Of a stretch of 33,176 bases of DNA, positions 1 through 7,343 are shown piece after piece; the first letter of the stretch is position 1, and each line of letters starts with the position of its first letter. The translations under genes were made by a program, and so were the position numbers. The DNA comes from an uncultured Clostridia bacterium (GTDB lineage: Bacteria; Bacillota; Clostridia; Oscillospirales; Oscillospiraceae), in contig CAMOXK010000017.1 in assembly GCA_946629065.1 (NCBI GenBank), forward strand, positions 1 through 33,176, given 5' to 3'. The notes below the pieces were generated by a model. It saw only the letters and a program-made list of their open reading frames with translations, was not told the origin of the DNA and made no database searches.

Positions 1-1162
1 GGCACTCCTCGTGCATAAAGGGCGCGTCCCGGAACATGCCGATCTCGTTCTGGATGCCCCAGCAGAAGATGGAAGGATGGTGGATGTTCTGCAGGATCAG
101 CTCCATGAGCTGCTGCTCGATGTTGGCGTAAAGCGCGCCGTTCTCCGTCATTTTCAGCATGGGGACCTCGGCCCAGACAAGCAGGCCGTCCTCATCGCAG
201 CGGTCATAGGCGTGCTGGGGATGCTGGTAGTGGCTCAGGCGCACGGCGTTGGCGCCGATCTCCCGGATGATGTCAAAATCCTCATCGATCTGCCCCCCGC
301 TCACGGCGGAGAACACGCCGGCGCGGTCCTGGTGCTTGGCAACGCCATGGAGCTTGAGCAATTCGCCGTTGAGGCGCAGGCCCTCGTCGGGGCTCATGCT
401 GATGCTGCGGAAGCCCAGGCGCAGGACGGTTTCATCCACCGCTTCCCCGTCGACCTGCAGCGCCGCCCGGAGCGTGTAGAGCCTCGGGGCCTTTTTGCCG
501 TTCCAGAGCTTCGGCTCCGCGACACGCAGAGAACAGCTCTCATTTGCGGCGGCGCAGCCTTCGGCGGCAAGCTCGCCCTCCGGTCCGGTCAGCGTATACG
601 CGACGAGCGCGCCGGTCTTGTCGGTGCAGACATGGGGCTCCAGCTCCAGCAGGCCGCAGCCGGTCTCGTCCACAGTCGCGCGGGCGATCACGCCGTCGGT
701 GCCGTAATAGCAGTAGTCAAAATGGTCTTCGCCGGTGACCAGAAGATTCACATTCCGGTACAGGCCGCCGAAGATCGTGAAATCTCCGAAATTGGGGGAA
801 GAATCCGGGGAGACCCCGTTGTCCAGCAGCACCTCGATCCGCAGCAGGCCGCTCTCCCGCGCCTCATCGGGCACCGGGAAGCGGAAGCGGGCATAGGCTC
901 CCTTGTGCTCTCCGATCTCCCTGCCGTTGACAAATACGCGGCAGCGCTGATCGGCGCCTTCAAATTCCAGAAAAGCATTTTTCCATCCATCCTCGACCTC
1001 TATCTTCCTGCGATAGAGCACAAGACCGTGGTAGGGATCATTCTCCCGATACCAGGTGTGAGGAAGAGATACCGGCTCCCAGTCCAGATCCTCTCTTTCG
1101 GCGGGGATGCCCTTAGGCAACTTGACAAATTGCCAGCCTGCATTCATCGAAATACGATTCAT
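1..1162 (-). CDS. Glycoside hydrolase family 2 beta-galactosidase/beta-glucuronidase, C-terminus cut by window edge
   Basis: Translation of the minus strand from ATG 1162 gives 387 residues beginning MNRISMNAGWQF and running off the window. It shows the GH2 order: an N-terminal sugar-binding jelly roll (LPHTWY near residue 34, then FEGADQRCRVFVNG), an immunoglobulin-like domain, and the start of the TIM barrel (LRLNGELLKLHGVAKHQD, GANAVRLSHYQH). WGIQNEIG contains the Asn-Glu pair in which Glu is the general acid/base in GH2; the nucleophile Glu lies beyond the window. A GGAAAGGAAT ribosome site precedes the ATG. No signal peptide, so it should act in the cytoplasm on imported beta-galactosides or glucuronides. 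The track ORF on the plus strand here is its shadow. The galactokinase-like gene 3 kb away fits a galactoside theme, but substrate cannot be read from the motifs. Confidence 0.93.
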   Translation of the reverse strand, partial: MNRISMNAGWQFVKLPKGIPAEREDLDWEPVSLPHTWYRENDPYHGLVLYRRKIEVEDGWKNAFLEFEGADQRCRVFVNGREIGEHKGAYARFRFPVPDEARESGLLRIEVLLDNGVSPDSSPNFGDFTIFGGLYRNVNLLVTGEDHFDYCYYGTDGVIARATVDETGCGLLELEPHVCTDKTGALVAYTLTGPEGELAAEGCAAANESCSLRVAEPKLWNGKKAPRLYTLRAALQVDGEAVDETVLRLGFRSISMSPDEGLRLNGELLKLHGVAKHQDRAGVFSAVSGGQIDEDFDIIREIGANAVRLSHYQHPQHAYDRCDEDGLLVWAEVPMLKMTENGALYANIEQQLMELILQNIHHPSIFCWGIQNEIGMFRDAPFMHEEC

Positions 1163-1459
1163 TGATAGTATTCCTTTCCAGATAGATTTCCCTTTGTTCA
1201 TTGGCATCATAGCGGAAATAGAAATGAAGAACAAGGCCTCCTGATAAAGTGGTAGCAAATCGATAAAAATGAATAGACGCCAACGGCAATTTCTATGATA
1301 TAGTTTTATTAGAAAGTACTAAGCATAAGAGGCCCGGAGAATAGCCAAACCGGTCGAAATGTTTGAAGCTTGCAAGGACGTCACGAAAGATCATCCACGC
1401 AGCTTCGATCAGAATAAGCATGTTAATTCCACGGCCCCTGCCACTCCACAAACATGGTA
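1163..1459. other. Divergent intergenic region, AT-richer, no gene found
   Basis: This gap separates the minus-strand GH2 gene from the leader of the plus-strand ATPase gene. It is clearly more AT-rich than its surroundings and must hold promoters for both genes, but I found no convincing -35/-10 pair in either direction. A 33-codon ORF from ATG at about 1359 has no good ribosome site and no recognisable product. Confidence 0.5.
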
Positions 1460-1588
1460 GGCCAGCCGTGAAAAAAGGAGGAAAAGTTCAAGCCCGGACT
1501 CGGGCTGCGGCAGTGTGGAGACCTGTCGCAACGCGGCAAGCCCAACGCGGCTGGCCGTGAGCACACAGCAAGCGGAGGCTCTGTGTGC
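1460..1588 (+). ncRNA. Candidate structured cis-regulatory leader RNA of the ATPase gene
   Basis: The 5' leader contains four perfect or near-perfect stems in nested order. A 9-bp closing helix pairs GGCCAGCCG (1460-1468) with CGGCTGGCC (1548-1556). Inside it are AGCCCG/CGGGCT with a 4-nt loop (1491-1506) and GCGGCAG/CTGTCGC with a 9-nt loop and one G-U pair (1507-1529). After the closing helix comes GCACACAG/CTGTGTGC (1561-1588), whose loop exposes a GGAGG and whose 3' side abuts the GGAG ribosome site used by the gene. A multibranch domain followed by an expression-platform-like hairpin just upstream of the start codon is what a riboswitch-type leader looks like. RNA motifs called malK-I, -II and -III are known upstream of such ATPase genes; I cannot say whether this is one of them. 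Confidence 0.5.
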
Positions 1589-1601
1589 GGAGTCGAGAAA
1601 C

Positions 1602-2786
1602 ATGGCAGAAGTCAAGCTGGTAAACATCAAGAAGGTCTACCCCTACGTCAGCGGCGAAGAGAAGAAAAAGAACAAGAAAAAGAGCGCTGATGAACCCGAG
1701 AAGAAGAAAGTGAACCTGCAGATCACCGATGAAGGCGTCGTTGCCGTTCAGCAGTTCAGCCTGGACATCAAGGACAAGGAATTCATCGTGCTGGTCGGCC
1801 CCTCCGGCTGCGGCAAGTCCACCACCCTGCGCATGGTCGCCGGTCTCGAAGAGATCAGCGGCGGCGAGCTGATCATTGACGGCAAGGTCATGAACGACGT
1901 GGCCCCCAAGGATCGTGACATCGCCATGGTTTTCCAGAACTACGCTCTGTATCCCCACATGACCGTGTATGACAACATGGCCTTCTCCCTGAAGCTGCGC
2001 CACACCCCCAAGGACGAGATCGACAAGAAGGTCCGCGAGGCCGCTGAGATCCTGGACATCACCCAGTACCTGCAGCGCAAGCCCAAGGCTCTGTCCGGCG
2101 GCCAGCGCCAGCGTGTTGCCATCGGCCGCGCCATCGTGCGTGCGCCTAAGGTGATGCTGATGGACGAGCCTCTGTCCAACCTGGACGCCAAGCTCCGTAA
2201 CGAGATGCGCGCTGAGATCATCAAGCTCCGCCAGCGCATCGACACCACCTTCATGTACGTCACCCATGACCAGACCGAGGCCATGACCCTGGGCGATCGC
2301 ATCGTCATCATGAAGGACGGCTACATCCAGCAGATCGGCACTCCTCAGGAAGTGTTCAACCATCCTGCCAACCTGTTCGTGGCCGGCTTCATCGGCATGC
2401 CCGTCATGAACTTCTTTGACGCTGAGCTGAAGCGCGAGGGCGACAAGTTCTTCGTCGAGGTCGGCGGCATCAAGGTGCGCATGAGCGAGGACAAGGAAGA
2501 GCGCCTGCTGAAGAACAATGTCCAGAGCCAGCCTGTCACCCTGGGCGTGCGTCCCGAGCACACCGACGTGTCCGACACCGGCATCACCGCCAAGGTCGAC
2601 GTGGCTGAGATGATGGGCTCCAGCGTGCACCTGCACGTGAACGCCGACGGCCGCGATGTCATCATCATCGTCCCCACCATCGACATGAAGGGCAACTACA
2701 ACATCGGCGACACCGTGCACTTCACCTTCGACGGCAAGGTGGCTCACGTCTTCTCCAAGGAGACCGACAAGAACCTGGAGTACTGA
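1602..2786 (+). CDS. ugpC: Carbohydrate ABC transporter ATP-binding subunit, UgpC/MsmX/MalK family
   Basis: 394 residues from ATG 1602, chosen over the track start because MAEVKLVNIKKVYP is the family N-terminus and GGAG lies 9 nt upstream; the extra 29 codons are untranslated leader. Walker A GPSGCGKST (about 66-74), Q-loop FQNYALYPHMT (about 111), signature LSGGQRQRVA (about 164), Walker B VMLMDEP (about 184), H-loop YVTHDQTEA and a C-terminal OB-like regulatory region are all present. This is the ATPase that energises CUT1 sugar importers and is often shared between several of them. No permease or binding protein lies nearby, which agrees with a shared ATPase. A lysine-rich insert (about residues 17-40, GEEKKKNKKKSADEP) sits between the first two beta strands. 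Codon choice is strongly biased to C/G endings, as in highly expressed genes. Confidence 0.93.
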   Translation: MAEVKLVNIKKVYPYVSGEEKKKNKKKSADEPEKKKVNLQITDEGVVAVQQFSLDIKDKEFIVLVGPSGCGKSTTLRMVAGLEEISGGELIIDGKVMNDVAPKDRDIAMVFQNYALYPHMTVYDNMAFSLKLRHTPKDEIDKKVREAAEILDITQYLQRKPKALSGGQRQRVAIGRAIVRAPKVMLMDEPLSNLDAKLRNEMRAEIIKLRQRIDTTFMYVTHDQTEAMTLGDRIVIMKDGYIQQIGTPQEVFNHPANLFVAGFIGMPVMNFFDAELKREGDKFFVEVGGIKVRMSEDKEERLLKNNVQSQPVTLGVRPEHTDVSDTGITAKVDVAEMMGSSVHLHVNADGRDVIIIVPTIDMKGNYNIGDTVHFTFDGKVAHVFSKETDKNLEY

Positions 2787-2802
2787 TCCAAGCATAGAAG
2801 CA

Positions 2803-2836
2803 AAAAAACGCACGCCCACACGGGCGTGCGTTTTTT
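2803..2836. terminator. Bidirectional intrinsic terminator
   Basis: CGCACGCCC and GGGCGTGCG form a 9-bp stem with a 4-nt loop, flanked by A7 on the left and T6 on the right. It can end both the ATPase gene and the convergent aminotransferase gene. Confidence 0.9.
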
Positions 2837-2848
2837 ATGCAGCAGGGT

Positions 2849-4033
2849 TCAGCAGAGGCCGTATTCCTCCGCCAACTTCCGGAAGGCGGGCATGGAGCGG
2901 CGGATCTGATCCGCGGAGACACAGTAGGCGATGCGGACATAACCGGGGACGCCGAAATCGTCGCTGGGGACCAGGAGCAGCTCGTACTTCTTGGCACGCT
3001 CGGCAAAGGCCTTGGCGTCGGGCTCCGGGGTCTTCATGAAGAGGTAGAAGGCACCGTCGGGATACACGCAGTCAAAGCCCAGCTCCTTGAGGCCGTTGTA
3101 GAGCAGGTCCCGGTTCACCTTGTACATGGAGATATCCGAGGTCTTGTCGATGCACTTTTCGATGACCCGCTGCATCAGACTGGGGGCGTTGACGAAGCCG
3201 CAGACCCGGCCGCCGCCGCAGATGGCGGCAAAGACGGTGGCGGCGTCCTCCATCCGGGTGCTCACGGCCAGATAGCCGATGCGCTCGCCCGGCAGGGAGA
3301 GGGACTTGCTGTAGGAATAGTCCAGAATGGCGTTGTCGTAGAAGCGCAGGATGCTGGGGACGGGCTGCCCATCGTAGACCAGCTCCCGGTAGGGCTCGTC
3401 GGAGACCAGATAGATGGGGTGGCCGAAGCGCAGCTCCGCCGCGTGGAGGATGCCGCAGAGCTTCTTCAGGCTCTCCTCCGAGAGGACCACGCCGGAGGGG
3501 TTGTTGGGGGTGTTCACGATGACCAGCTTGGTCTTTTCCGTGATGCTCGTTTTCAGAGCCTCCAGATCCGGCTGCAGATCCGCCAGCGGGGGTACCGTGA
3601 CCAGCTTTCCACCCACGCCCTCGGTGAACATGCGGTATTCGGGGAAGAAGGGGGCAAAGGCGATGACCTCCTCGCCGGGGAGCAGCAGGGCGTGCAGGCA
3701 GATGGCAAGACCCGCCGCCGCGCCGCAGGTGACGTAAATGAGATCCTCCCGGGCGGGAAGCGAGAAACGCTCCTGCAGGTCCTTTGCGATGGTTTTGCGC
3801 AGGCTGGGCAGGCCGGCGGCCGCGGTGTAGCCGTGGAGGGACGTGCTGTCCAGACTCAGCAGCTCCCGGATGGCCTCCTCCACGCAGGGGGGCGCCGGCA
3901 CACTGGGATTGCCGAGACTGAAGTCGAAGACCTGGTCCGCGCCGATCTCCGCCTTGCGCTTTGCGCCGTAGGCGGCCAGCTCACGGATGCAGCTTTTGCT
4001 GATGCCGAAACCGAGGATCTTTTCTGGAAGCAT
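2849..4033 (-). CDS. Class I/II pyridoxal-phosphate aminotransferase (aspartate aminotransferase-like)
   Basis: 394 residues from ATG 4033 (MLPEKILGFG), preceded by AAAGGGAGAG; the longer track ORF reads through the promoter and is rejected. Fold-type I landmarks are in order: the substrate/PLP loop LHGYTAAAGLPSLR (about 67), TCGAAAGL (about 102), NTPNNPSG with the PLP-O3' Asn (about 174), SDEPYRELVY with the ring-N Asp (about 212), and the Schiff-base Lys243 in SYSKSLSLPGERIGY with the phosphate-binding Arg251. The length matches the family. It transfers an amino group between an amino acid and a 2-oxo acid in the cytoplasm; the exact substrate (Asp, Ala, aromatic or other) cannot be read from these motifs. 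It is transcribed alone from a good sigma-A promoter and is divergent from the galactokinase-like gene. Confidence 0.92.
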   Translation of the reverse strand: MLPEKILGFGISKSCIRELAAYGAKRKAEIGADQVFDFSLGNPSVPAPPCVEEAIRELLSLDSTSLHGYTAAAGLPSLRKTIAKDLQERFSLPAREDLIYVTCGAAAGLAICLHALLLPGEEVIAFAPFFPEYRMFTEGVGGKLVTVPPLADLQPDLEALKTSITEKTKLVIVNTPNNPSGVVLSEESLKKLCGILHAAELRFGHPIYLVSDEPYRELVYDGQPVPSILRFYDNAILDYSYSKSLSLPGERIGYLAVSTRMEDAATVFAAICGGGRVCGFVNAPSLMQRVIEKCIDKTSDISMYKVNRDLLYNGLKELGFDCVYPDGAFYLFMKTPEPDAKAFAERAKKYELLLVPSDDFGVPGYVRIAYCVSADQIRRSMPAFRKLAEEYGLC

Positions 4034-4081
4034 AACAAAACTCTCCCTTTCCTGTAATCTGGTTTGCCTGTTCTTGCTCCT

Positions 4082-4110
4082 ATTATACGGCCCGCGTATG
4101 GAAATGGCAA
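4082..4110 (-). promoter_or_regulatory. Sigma-A promoter of the aminotransferase gene
   Basis: On the minus strand TTGCCA, 17 bp, TATAAT. The -10 box is perfect and the start codon lies 49 nt downstream. Confidence 0.8.
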
Positions 4111-4158
4111 GGCTTTTCCGCCCACGGAAAAATTCCCTGGAAAACAATGGATTTCCGA

Positions 4159-4187
4159 TTGACTTTGAACTGCCCATGGTTTATTCT
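4159..4187 (+). promoter_or_regulatory. Sigma-A promoter of the galactokinase-like gene
   Basis: TTGACT, 17 bp, TATTCT; predicted start of transcription about 35 nt before the GTG codon. It is arranged back-to-back with the aminotransferase promoter. Confidence 0.8.
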
Positions 4188-4229
4188 GATAAAAAGTGAT
4201 GGAGAGCATGCGGAGAACAGGGGGAGCTT

Positions 4230-5309
4230 GTGAAGAAAAACTTCAGTGTATCCGGCAGGACAGAGCTTGCCGGCAATCATACCGACCACCAGAACGGAAG
4301 GATCCTGGCCTCCACGGTCCATATGGGCGTGACTGCCAAGGTCGAGGGGAACAGCAGCGACATGATCCGGGTCAAGACCCAGGGCTACGGGCTGCTGGAG
4401 GTTCAGTTGAACCAGCTGAGCGTGCGGCCCAGGGAGTTCGGCTCCCCCATCGCCCTGATCCGGGGCGTGGCGGCGTCCTTCAAGGACCTGGGACTCAGCA
4501 TCGGCGGCTTTGACGCGGAGCTCCGCAGCACCCTGCCTGTGGGTGTGGGTCTGTCCTCCTCGGCGGCCTTTTCGGTGCTGATGGGGCGGATCCTGAACGA
4601 GCTGTATAACGACGGCAAGGTGGATCCCGTGGTCATCGCCAAGACGGCCCAGGAGGCGGAAAACCGCTTCTTCGGCAAGCCTTGCGGCCTGATGAGCCAG
4701 CTGGTCTGTTCCCTGGGCGGCACCGTGTATGTGGACTTCAAGACCCGGGAGATCCAGCGCCTGGAGGCGGATTTCTCTTCCATGGGCCTTACCATGTGCC
4801 TCACGGAGACCGGCGGCAGCCACGCGGGGCTGGACAGCTCCTATGCCCGCATCCCGGCGGACATGACCTATATCGCCAACCTCTTCGACAAGGGCGTGCT
4901 GGCGGATGTGGACCCGGCGGAGTTCCGGGCCAAGGGCTGGGATCCGGCCAACCGTCCCGTGCGGAGGGCCATGCACTTCTTCGATGAGAACGAGCGGGTC
5001 CCCCTGATGCGGGATGCCCTGAAAAACGGGGACGGGGAAGCGTATATGCGCCTCATGAACGAGTCCGGCCGCTCCTCGGAAAAGCTGCTGAACAACATCA
5101 TCACCAGCGCCACCGGGGACACCAAGCTGGCCGAGGGCCTGAGCCGGAGCCGGGAGCTGCTGGAGGGCCGGGGGGCCTGGCGGGTCCACGGCGGCGGCTT
5201 TGCCGGCTGCGTCCAGGCGCTGATGCCTTCGGATTACTTCGAAACCTACAAGGACGGGATGGAAAAGACCTTCGGCGCCGGCTCCTGCCGGGAGATCCGT
5301 CTGGTATAA
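4230..5309 (+). CDS. GHMP kinase, galactokinase family, with altered catalytic motif
   Basis: 359 residues from GTG 4230; an in-frame TGA at 4197 rules out a longer form and GGGGGAG lies just upstream. Motif 1 is GRTELAGNHTDHQNG (residue 9 on), motif 2 the ATP-binding PVGVGLSSSAAFSV (about 103), motif 3 VHGGGFAGC near the C-terminus. These are the galactokinase-type GHMP motifs, so the predicted reaction is ATP-dependent phosphorylation of a sugar at C1. Two points differ from classical GalK: the N-terminus before motif 1 is only 8 residues instead of about 25, and the catalytic Asp of the usual MDQ motif is Ser156 in CGLMSQLVC. The Arg of motif 1 is kept. It may act on a different sugar, work by another base, or be a non-catalytic paralogue. 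It is transcribed alone and divergently from the aminotransferase. Confidence 0.82.
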   Translation: MKKNFSVSGRTELAGNHTDHQNGRILASTVHMGVTAKVEGNSSDMIRVKTQGYGLLEVQLNQLSVRPREFGSPIALIRGVAASFKDLGLSIGGFDAELRSTLPVGVGLSSSAAFSVLMGRILNELYNDGKVDPVVIAKTAQEAENRFFGKPCGLMSQLVCSLGGTVYVDFKTREIQRLEADFSSMGLTMCLTETGGSHAGLDSSYARIPADMTYIANLFDKGVLADVDPAEFRAKGWDPANRPVRRAMHFFDENERVPLMRDALKNGDGEAYMRLMNESGRSSEKLLNNIITSATGDTKLAEGLSRSRELLEGRGAWRVHGGGFAGCVQALMPSDYFETYKDGMEKTFGAGSCREIRLV

Positions 5310-5312
5310 CAG

Positions 5313-5469
5313 AAAAAACGCGCTGCAAAATGCAGGAACCTGTCATTCCGAACCAGTGACCGAGGTCACTGGTGTGGGAATCCGCATTTCTCTAAGCAGG
5401 AAAACGGATTGCCACGACCAGTTTGCGAACTGGTCTCGCAATGACAGCGCATTTTGCAGCGCGTTTTTT
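5313..5469 (+). terminator. Terminator-like long hairpin split by an inserted repeat
   Basis: A 21-bp perfect inverted repeat, left arm 5313-5333 and right arm 5449-5469 (A6 CGCGCTGCAAAATGC and its complement ending in T6), encloses 115 bp of repeat sequence. Arms alone with a short loop would be a standard bidirectional terminator for the upstream kinase gene. Confidence 0.65.
5341..5446. repeat. Paired palindromic repeat element (GGATTGCCAC/TGTCATTGCGA type)
   Basis: 106 bp with inverted ends TGTCATTCCGA and TCGCAATGACA. It consists of two units in opposite orientation, each of the form GGATTsCCAC, a 16-20-nt perfect palindrome (CCAGTGACC/GGTCACTGG in one, CCAGTTTGCGAACTGG in the other), then TCGsAATGACA. 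No coding capacity. A related single unit lies at 31932-32028. Repeats with these conserved ends are common in bacterial intergenic DNA. Confidence 0.75.
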
Positions 5470-5472
5470 GCG

Positions 5473-5512
5473 TTCAGAGCCTTGCGTTTTTCTCAAAACG
5501 CAAGGCTCTGAA
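5473..5512. terminator. 18-bp hairpin between convergent genes
   Basis: TTCAGAGCCTTGCGTTTT (5473-5490) and its exact complement (5495-5512) flank a TCTC loop. It follows the stop codon of the minus-strand VanY-like gene by 5 nt. No classical U-run follows on either strand, so it may protect mRNA ends as well as terminate. Confidence 0.55.
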
Positions 5513-5517
5513 TCTTG

Positions 5518-6333
5518 TTATGCCAGGCGGCCGTTGTCGGGGATGTAGACCAGATCCGGATCATAGAGGGAGAGGAACTCCTCCAGGCAGAGATCGTGCT
5601 CGACCATGAATTTGGCGGCTTCCACACCCACATAGCGGAAATGGGCGTGGTGGCAGGCGGTGCCGTACCAGGGGGCCTTTTCCTCGGGGTAGCGGAACAC
5701 GAAGCCGTAGTCCGCGCAGTGCTCCATCAGCCAGGCAAAAAGCTCGGAATCGAAGATCTCCGGATCCTCGAACTGGAACTCATAGTTGGCTGCATAGGCG
5801 ATGGAATCGGTAAAGTCGATGGCAAGTCCGGTCTGGTGCTCGCTGACGCCGGGACCCTGGAAGCTGCGGGCGGTAAGCACGGGGTCATAGTTGCAGACCC
5901 AAAGGGTGGTCAGATACATGTTTTCCAGCCACTCGGTATTCAGATAGGCCCGGGCCATGTAGATGGTATAACCTGCGGCTCTGGCGTCAGCCATGAGGGT
6001 GGCGGCCGCTTCCCGGATCCGCTCGTCGATGCCGATGCCTTCCAGATTGCCCCGCTGGCAGGTGATCCAGCCCCGGGAGTTGTAGGAGTTGCAGAGGGCG
6101 AATTCCCAGCTGTGGATGTCCACATCGGGCAGGGGATCCGTGATCTCCGGGACCGTGGGCCTCTCCGCGGATACCGGCGGGGCCGAGGGCGTCGCCTCTT
6201 CGGCGGCCTCCTGCTCCGGCTCTGCCACGGTCTCCTCCGACTCCTGGGCGGATGCGGCGGGGGCGGGAATCATCAGGACGCACAGGGCCATCAGCACCAG
6301 GGCCAGAAAGCCTGCAAGGAAACGATTTTTCAT
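5518..6333 (-). CDS. Secreted VanY/DacB-type (peptidase M15) protein, divergent active site
   Basis: 271 residues from ATG 6333 (MKNRFLAGFLALV), with AGGAGG 5 nt upstream. Residues 1-30 are a signal peptide ending ASAQ, followed by an E/A/P-rich linker (about 31-65) and the M15B D-alanyl-D-alanine carboxypeptidase fold. The zinc motif SEHQTGLAIDF is intact (His166, Asp173) and the last zinc His is His231 in HFRYVG. However, the expected E-x-W-H is H-H-A-H: the catalytic Glu position is His228 and the Trp is Ala230. The upstream paralogue keeps ETWH. It lies 10 bp after that gene and ends in the same way (LEEFLSLY), so this is a tandem duplication in one operon. It may have changed specificity or only bind stem peptides. 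Confidence 0.85.
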   Translation of the reverse strand: MKNRFLAGFLALVLMALCVLMIPAPAASAQESEETVAEPEQEAAEEATPSAPPVSAERPTVPEITDPLPDVDIHSWEFALCNSYNSRGWITCQRGNLEGIGIDERIREAAATLMADARAAGYTIYMARAYLNTEWLENMYLTTLWVCNYDPVLTARSFQGPGVSEHQTGLAIDFTDSIAYAANYEFQFEDPEIFDSELFAWLMEHCADYGFVFRYPEEKAPWYGTACHHAHFRYVGVEAAKFMVEHDLCLEEFLSLYDPDLVYIPDNGRLA

Positions 6334-6343
6334 GGCGTCCTCC

Positions 6344-7309
6344 TTACTCCACACCGTAGAGGCTCAAAAACTCCTCCAGGACCAGGTTGTTGTCGGTCAT
6401 ATAGCGGGCGGCCTCCAGCCCCACATAGCGGAAGTGCCAGGTCTCGTTCATGACGCCGGTGGCGTCCTCCTTGCCTGCGGGGAAGCGCTGCACGAAGCCG
6501 TACTCCGCGCAGTGGGCCAGCAGCCATTCCACCGTGTCGCTTTTCACGATATCGGCGCTCTTGATCTCGTAGTACCGATCGGTGATATCGCAGCAGAGGG
6601 CCAGCTGGTGCTCGCTGCAGCCGGCGGGCATGGTGATGTAATGGCCGGCGCCGTCCTTCCCGTCGGTGATACCGTTGTTCTGGCAGACACGGGTGAAGTT
6701 TGCCGCCTGGTCGCCGTAGCTGCGGTAGCCGGAGGACAGGAAGATGGGCAGCCCCGCGTCCTTGCAGCCCCGACCCATGGCGATCAGCGCCTCGGCAATG
6801 CGGATGTCCACCGGGCAGCGGTTGCCGTTGTAGGCGGTCTGGATGTCGGTCTCGTCCAGGGTCTGGTGCAGGTAGGCCAGCTGCTCCGGCTCATACTGGC
6901 CGATGGAGTGGTCGCCGTTGACCAGGGTGAACTCCCAGCTGGTCACGTCCACATCAGGCGGCTGGGGCAGTCCCTTGGCCGCGGCGTTGGCCAGAGCCTT
7001 GCCGTAGGGGGAGTTGGGGTCCACCGTGGGGACCGGCTCCTCCGTGGGCAGGGCCTCCTGGGCGGGGGCGGTGATGAGGCCCTGCTCCGGCTGGACGGCG
7101 GGCGCCTCGGCCTGAGGGTCGGCGGCGACAACGGGGATCTCCTCCTGAGCGGGGGCTTCCGCAGCCTGGGCAGGGGCGGCGGTGTCGGCAGCCGGAGCGG
7201 AGGGAGCCCGCAGCTCCTCATACCCGGCGATCTGCAGATAAGAATAGGCGGCGAAGATCACAAAGACCAGAAAGGCCAGGATGACCCTTGTGCCGCGGCT
7301 GTAACGCAT
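6344..7309 (-). CDS. Membrane-anchored VanY-type D-Ala-D-Ala carboxypeptidase (peptidase M15B)
   Basis: 321 residues from ATG 7309 with GGGAGGAA upstream; the track ORF extends back through the promoter. Residues 8-28 (RVILAFLVFVIFAAYSYLQI) are an N-terminal membrane anchor, followed by an Ala/Pro/Glu-rich spacer (about 35-100) suited to crossing the wall, then the M15 domain: SSGYRSYGDQ (about 192), zinc motif SEHQLALCCD (His234, Asp241), and NETWHFRYVG with catalytic Glu289 and zinc His292. The predicted role is trimming of the terminal D-Ala from peptidoglycan stem peptides outside the membrane. The usual G and A in SxHxxGxAxD are A and C. First gene of a two-gene operon with the divergent paralogue. 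Confidence 0.88.
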   Translation of the reverse strand: MRYSRGTRVILAFLVFVIFAAYSYLQIAGYEELRAPSAPAADTAAPAQAAEAPAQEEIPVVAADPQAEAPAVQPEQGLITAPAQEALPTEEPVPTVDPNSPYGKALANAAAKGLPQPPDVDVTSWEFTLVNGDHSIGQYEPEQLAYLHQTLDETDIQTAYNGNRCPVDIRIAEALIAMGRGCKDAGLPIFLSSGYRSYGDQAANFTRVCQNNGITDGKDGAGHYITMPAGCSEHQLALCCDITDRYYEIKSADIVKSDTVEWLLAHCAEYGFVQRFPAGKEDATGVMNETWHFRYVGLEAARYMTDNNLVLEEFLSLYGVE

Positions 7310-7343
7310 GGCAGTTTCCTCCCGGAAAATTATTGTACAGTAT

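Noticed and set aside
11-1165. 384-residue plus-strand ORF
   Set aside because: It is the antisense shadow of the GH2 gene; the minus strand gives clear GH2 motifs and a ribosome site.
1359-1460. 33-codon ORF starting MFEACKDVTKDH
   Set aside because: No ribosome site and no family resemblance; most likely chance in the leader region.
1470-1530. Similarity of GGAGGAAAAGTTCAAGCCCGG to the RNase P RNA 5' region
   Set aside because: Only a short local resemblance; the conserved RNase P core elements and length are absent, and the sequence folds as a compact leader instead.
1488-2819. 443-residue minus-strand ORF opposite the ATPase
   Set aside because: His/Val/Leu/Asp-rich shadow of a biased high-GC gene; the plus strand has all ABC ATPase motifs. 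The same holds for 26235-28310 (minus) opposite the TRAP permease, 25089-26129 (minus), 17700-19385 (minus), 20873-22129 (minus) and 29245-30519 (minus).
5610-6453. 312-residue plus ORF at 5515-6453
   Set aside because: Shadow of the secreted M15 peptidase, which has signal peptide, zinc motif and ribosome site on the minus strand.
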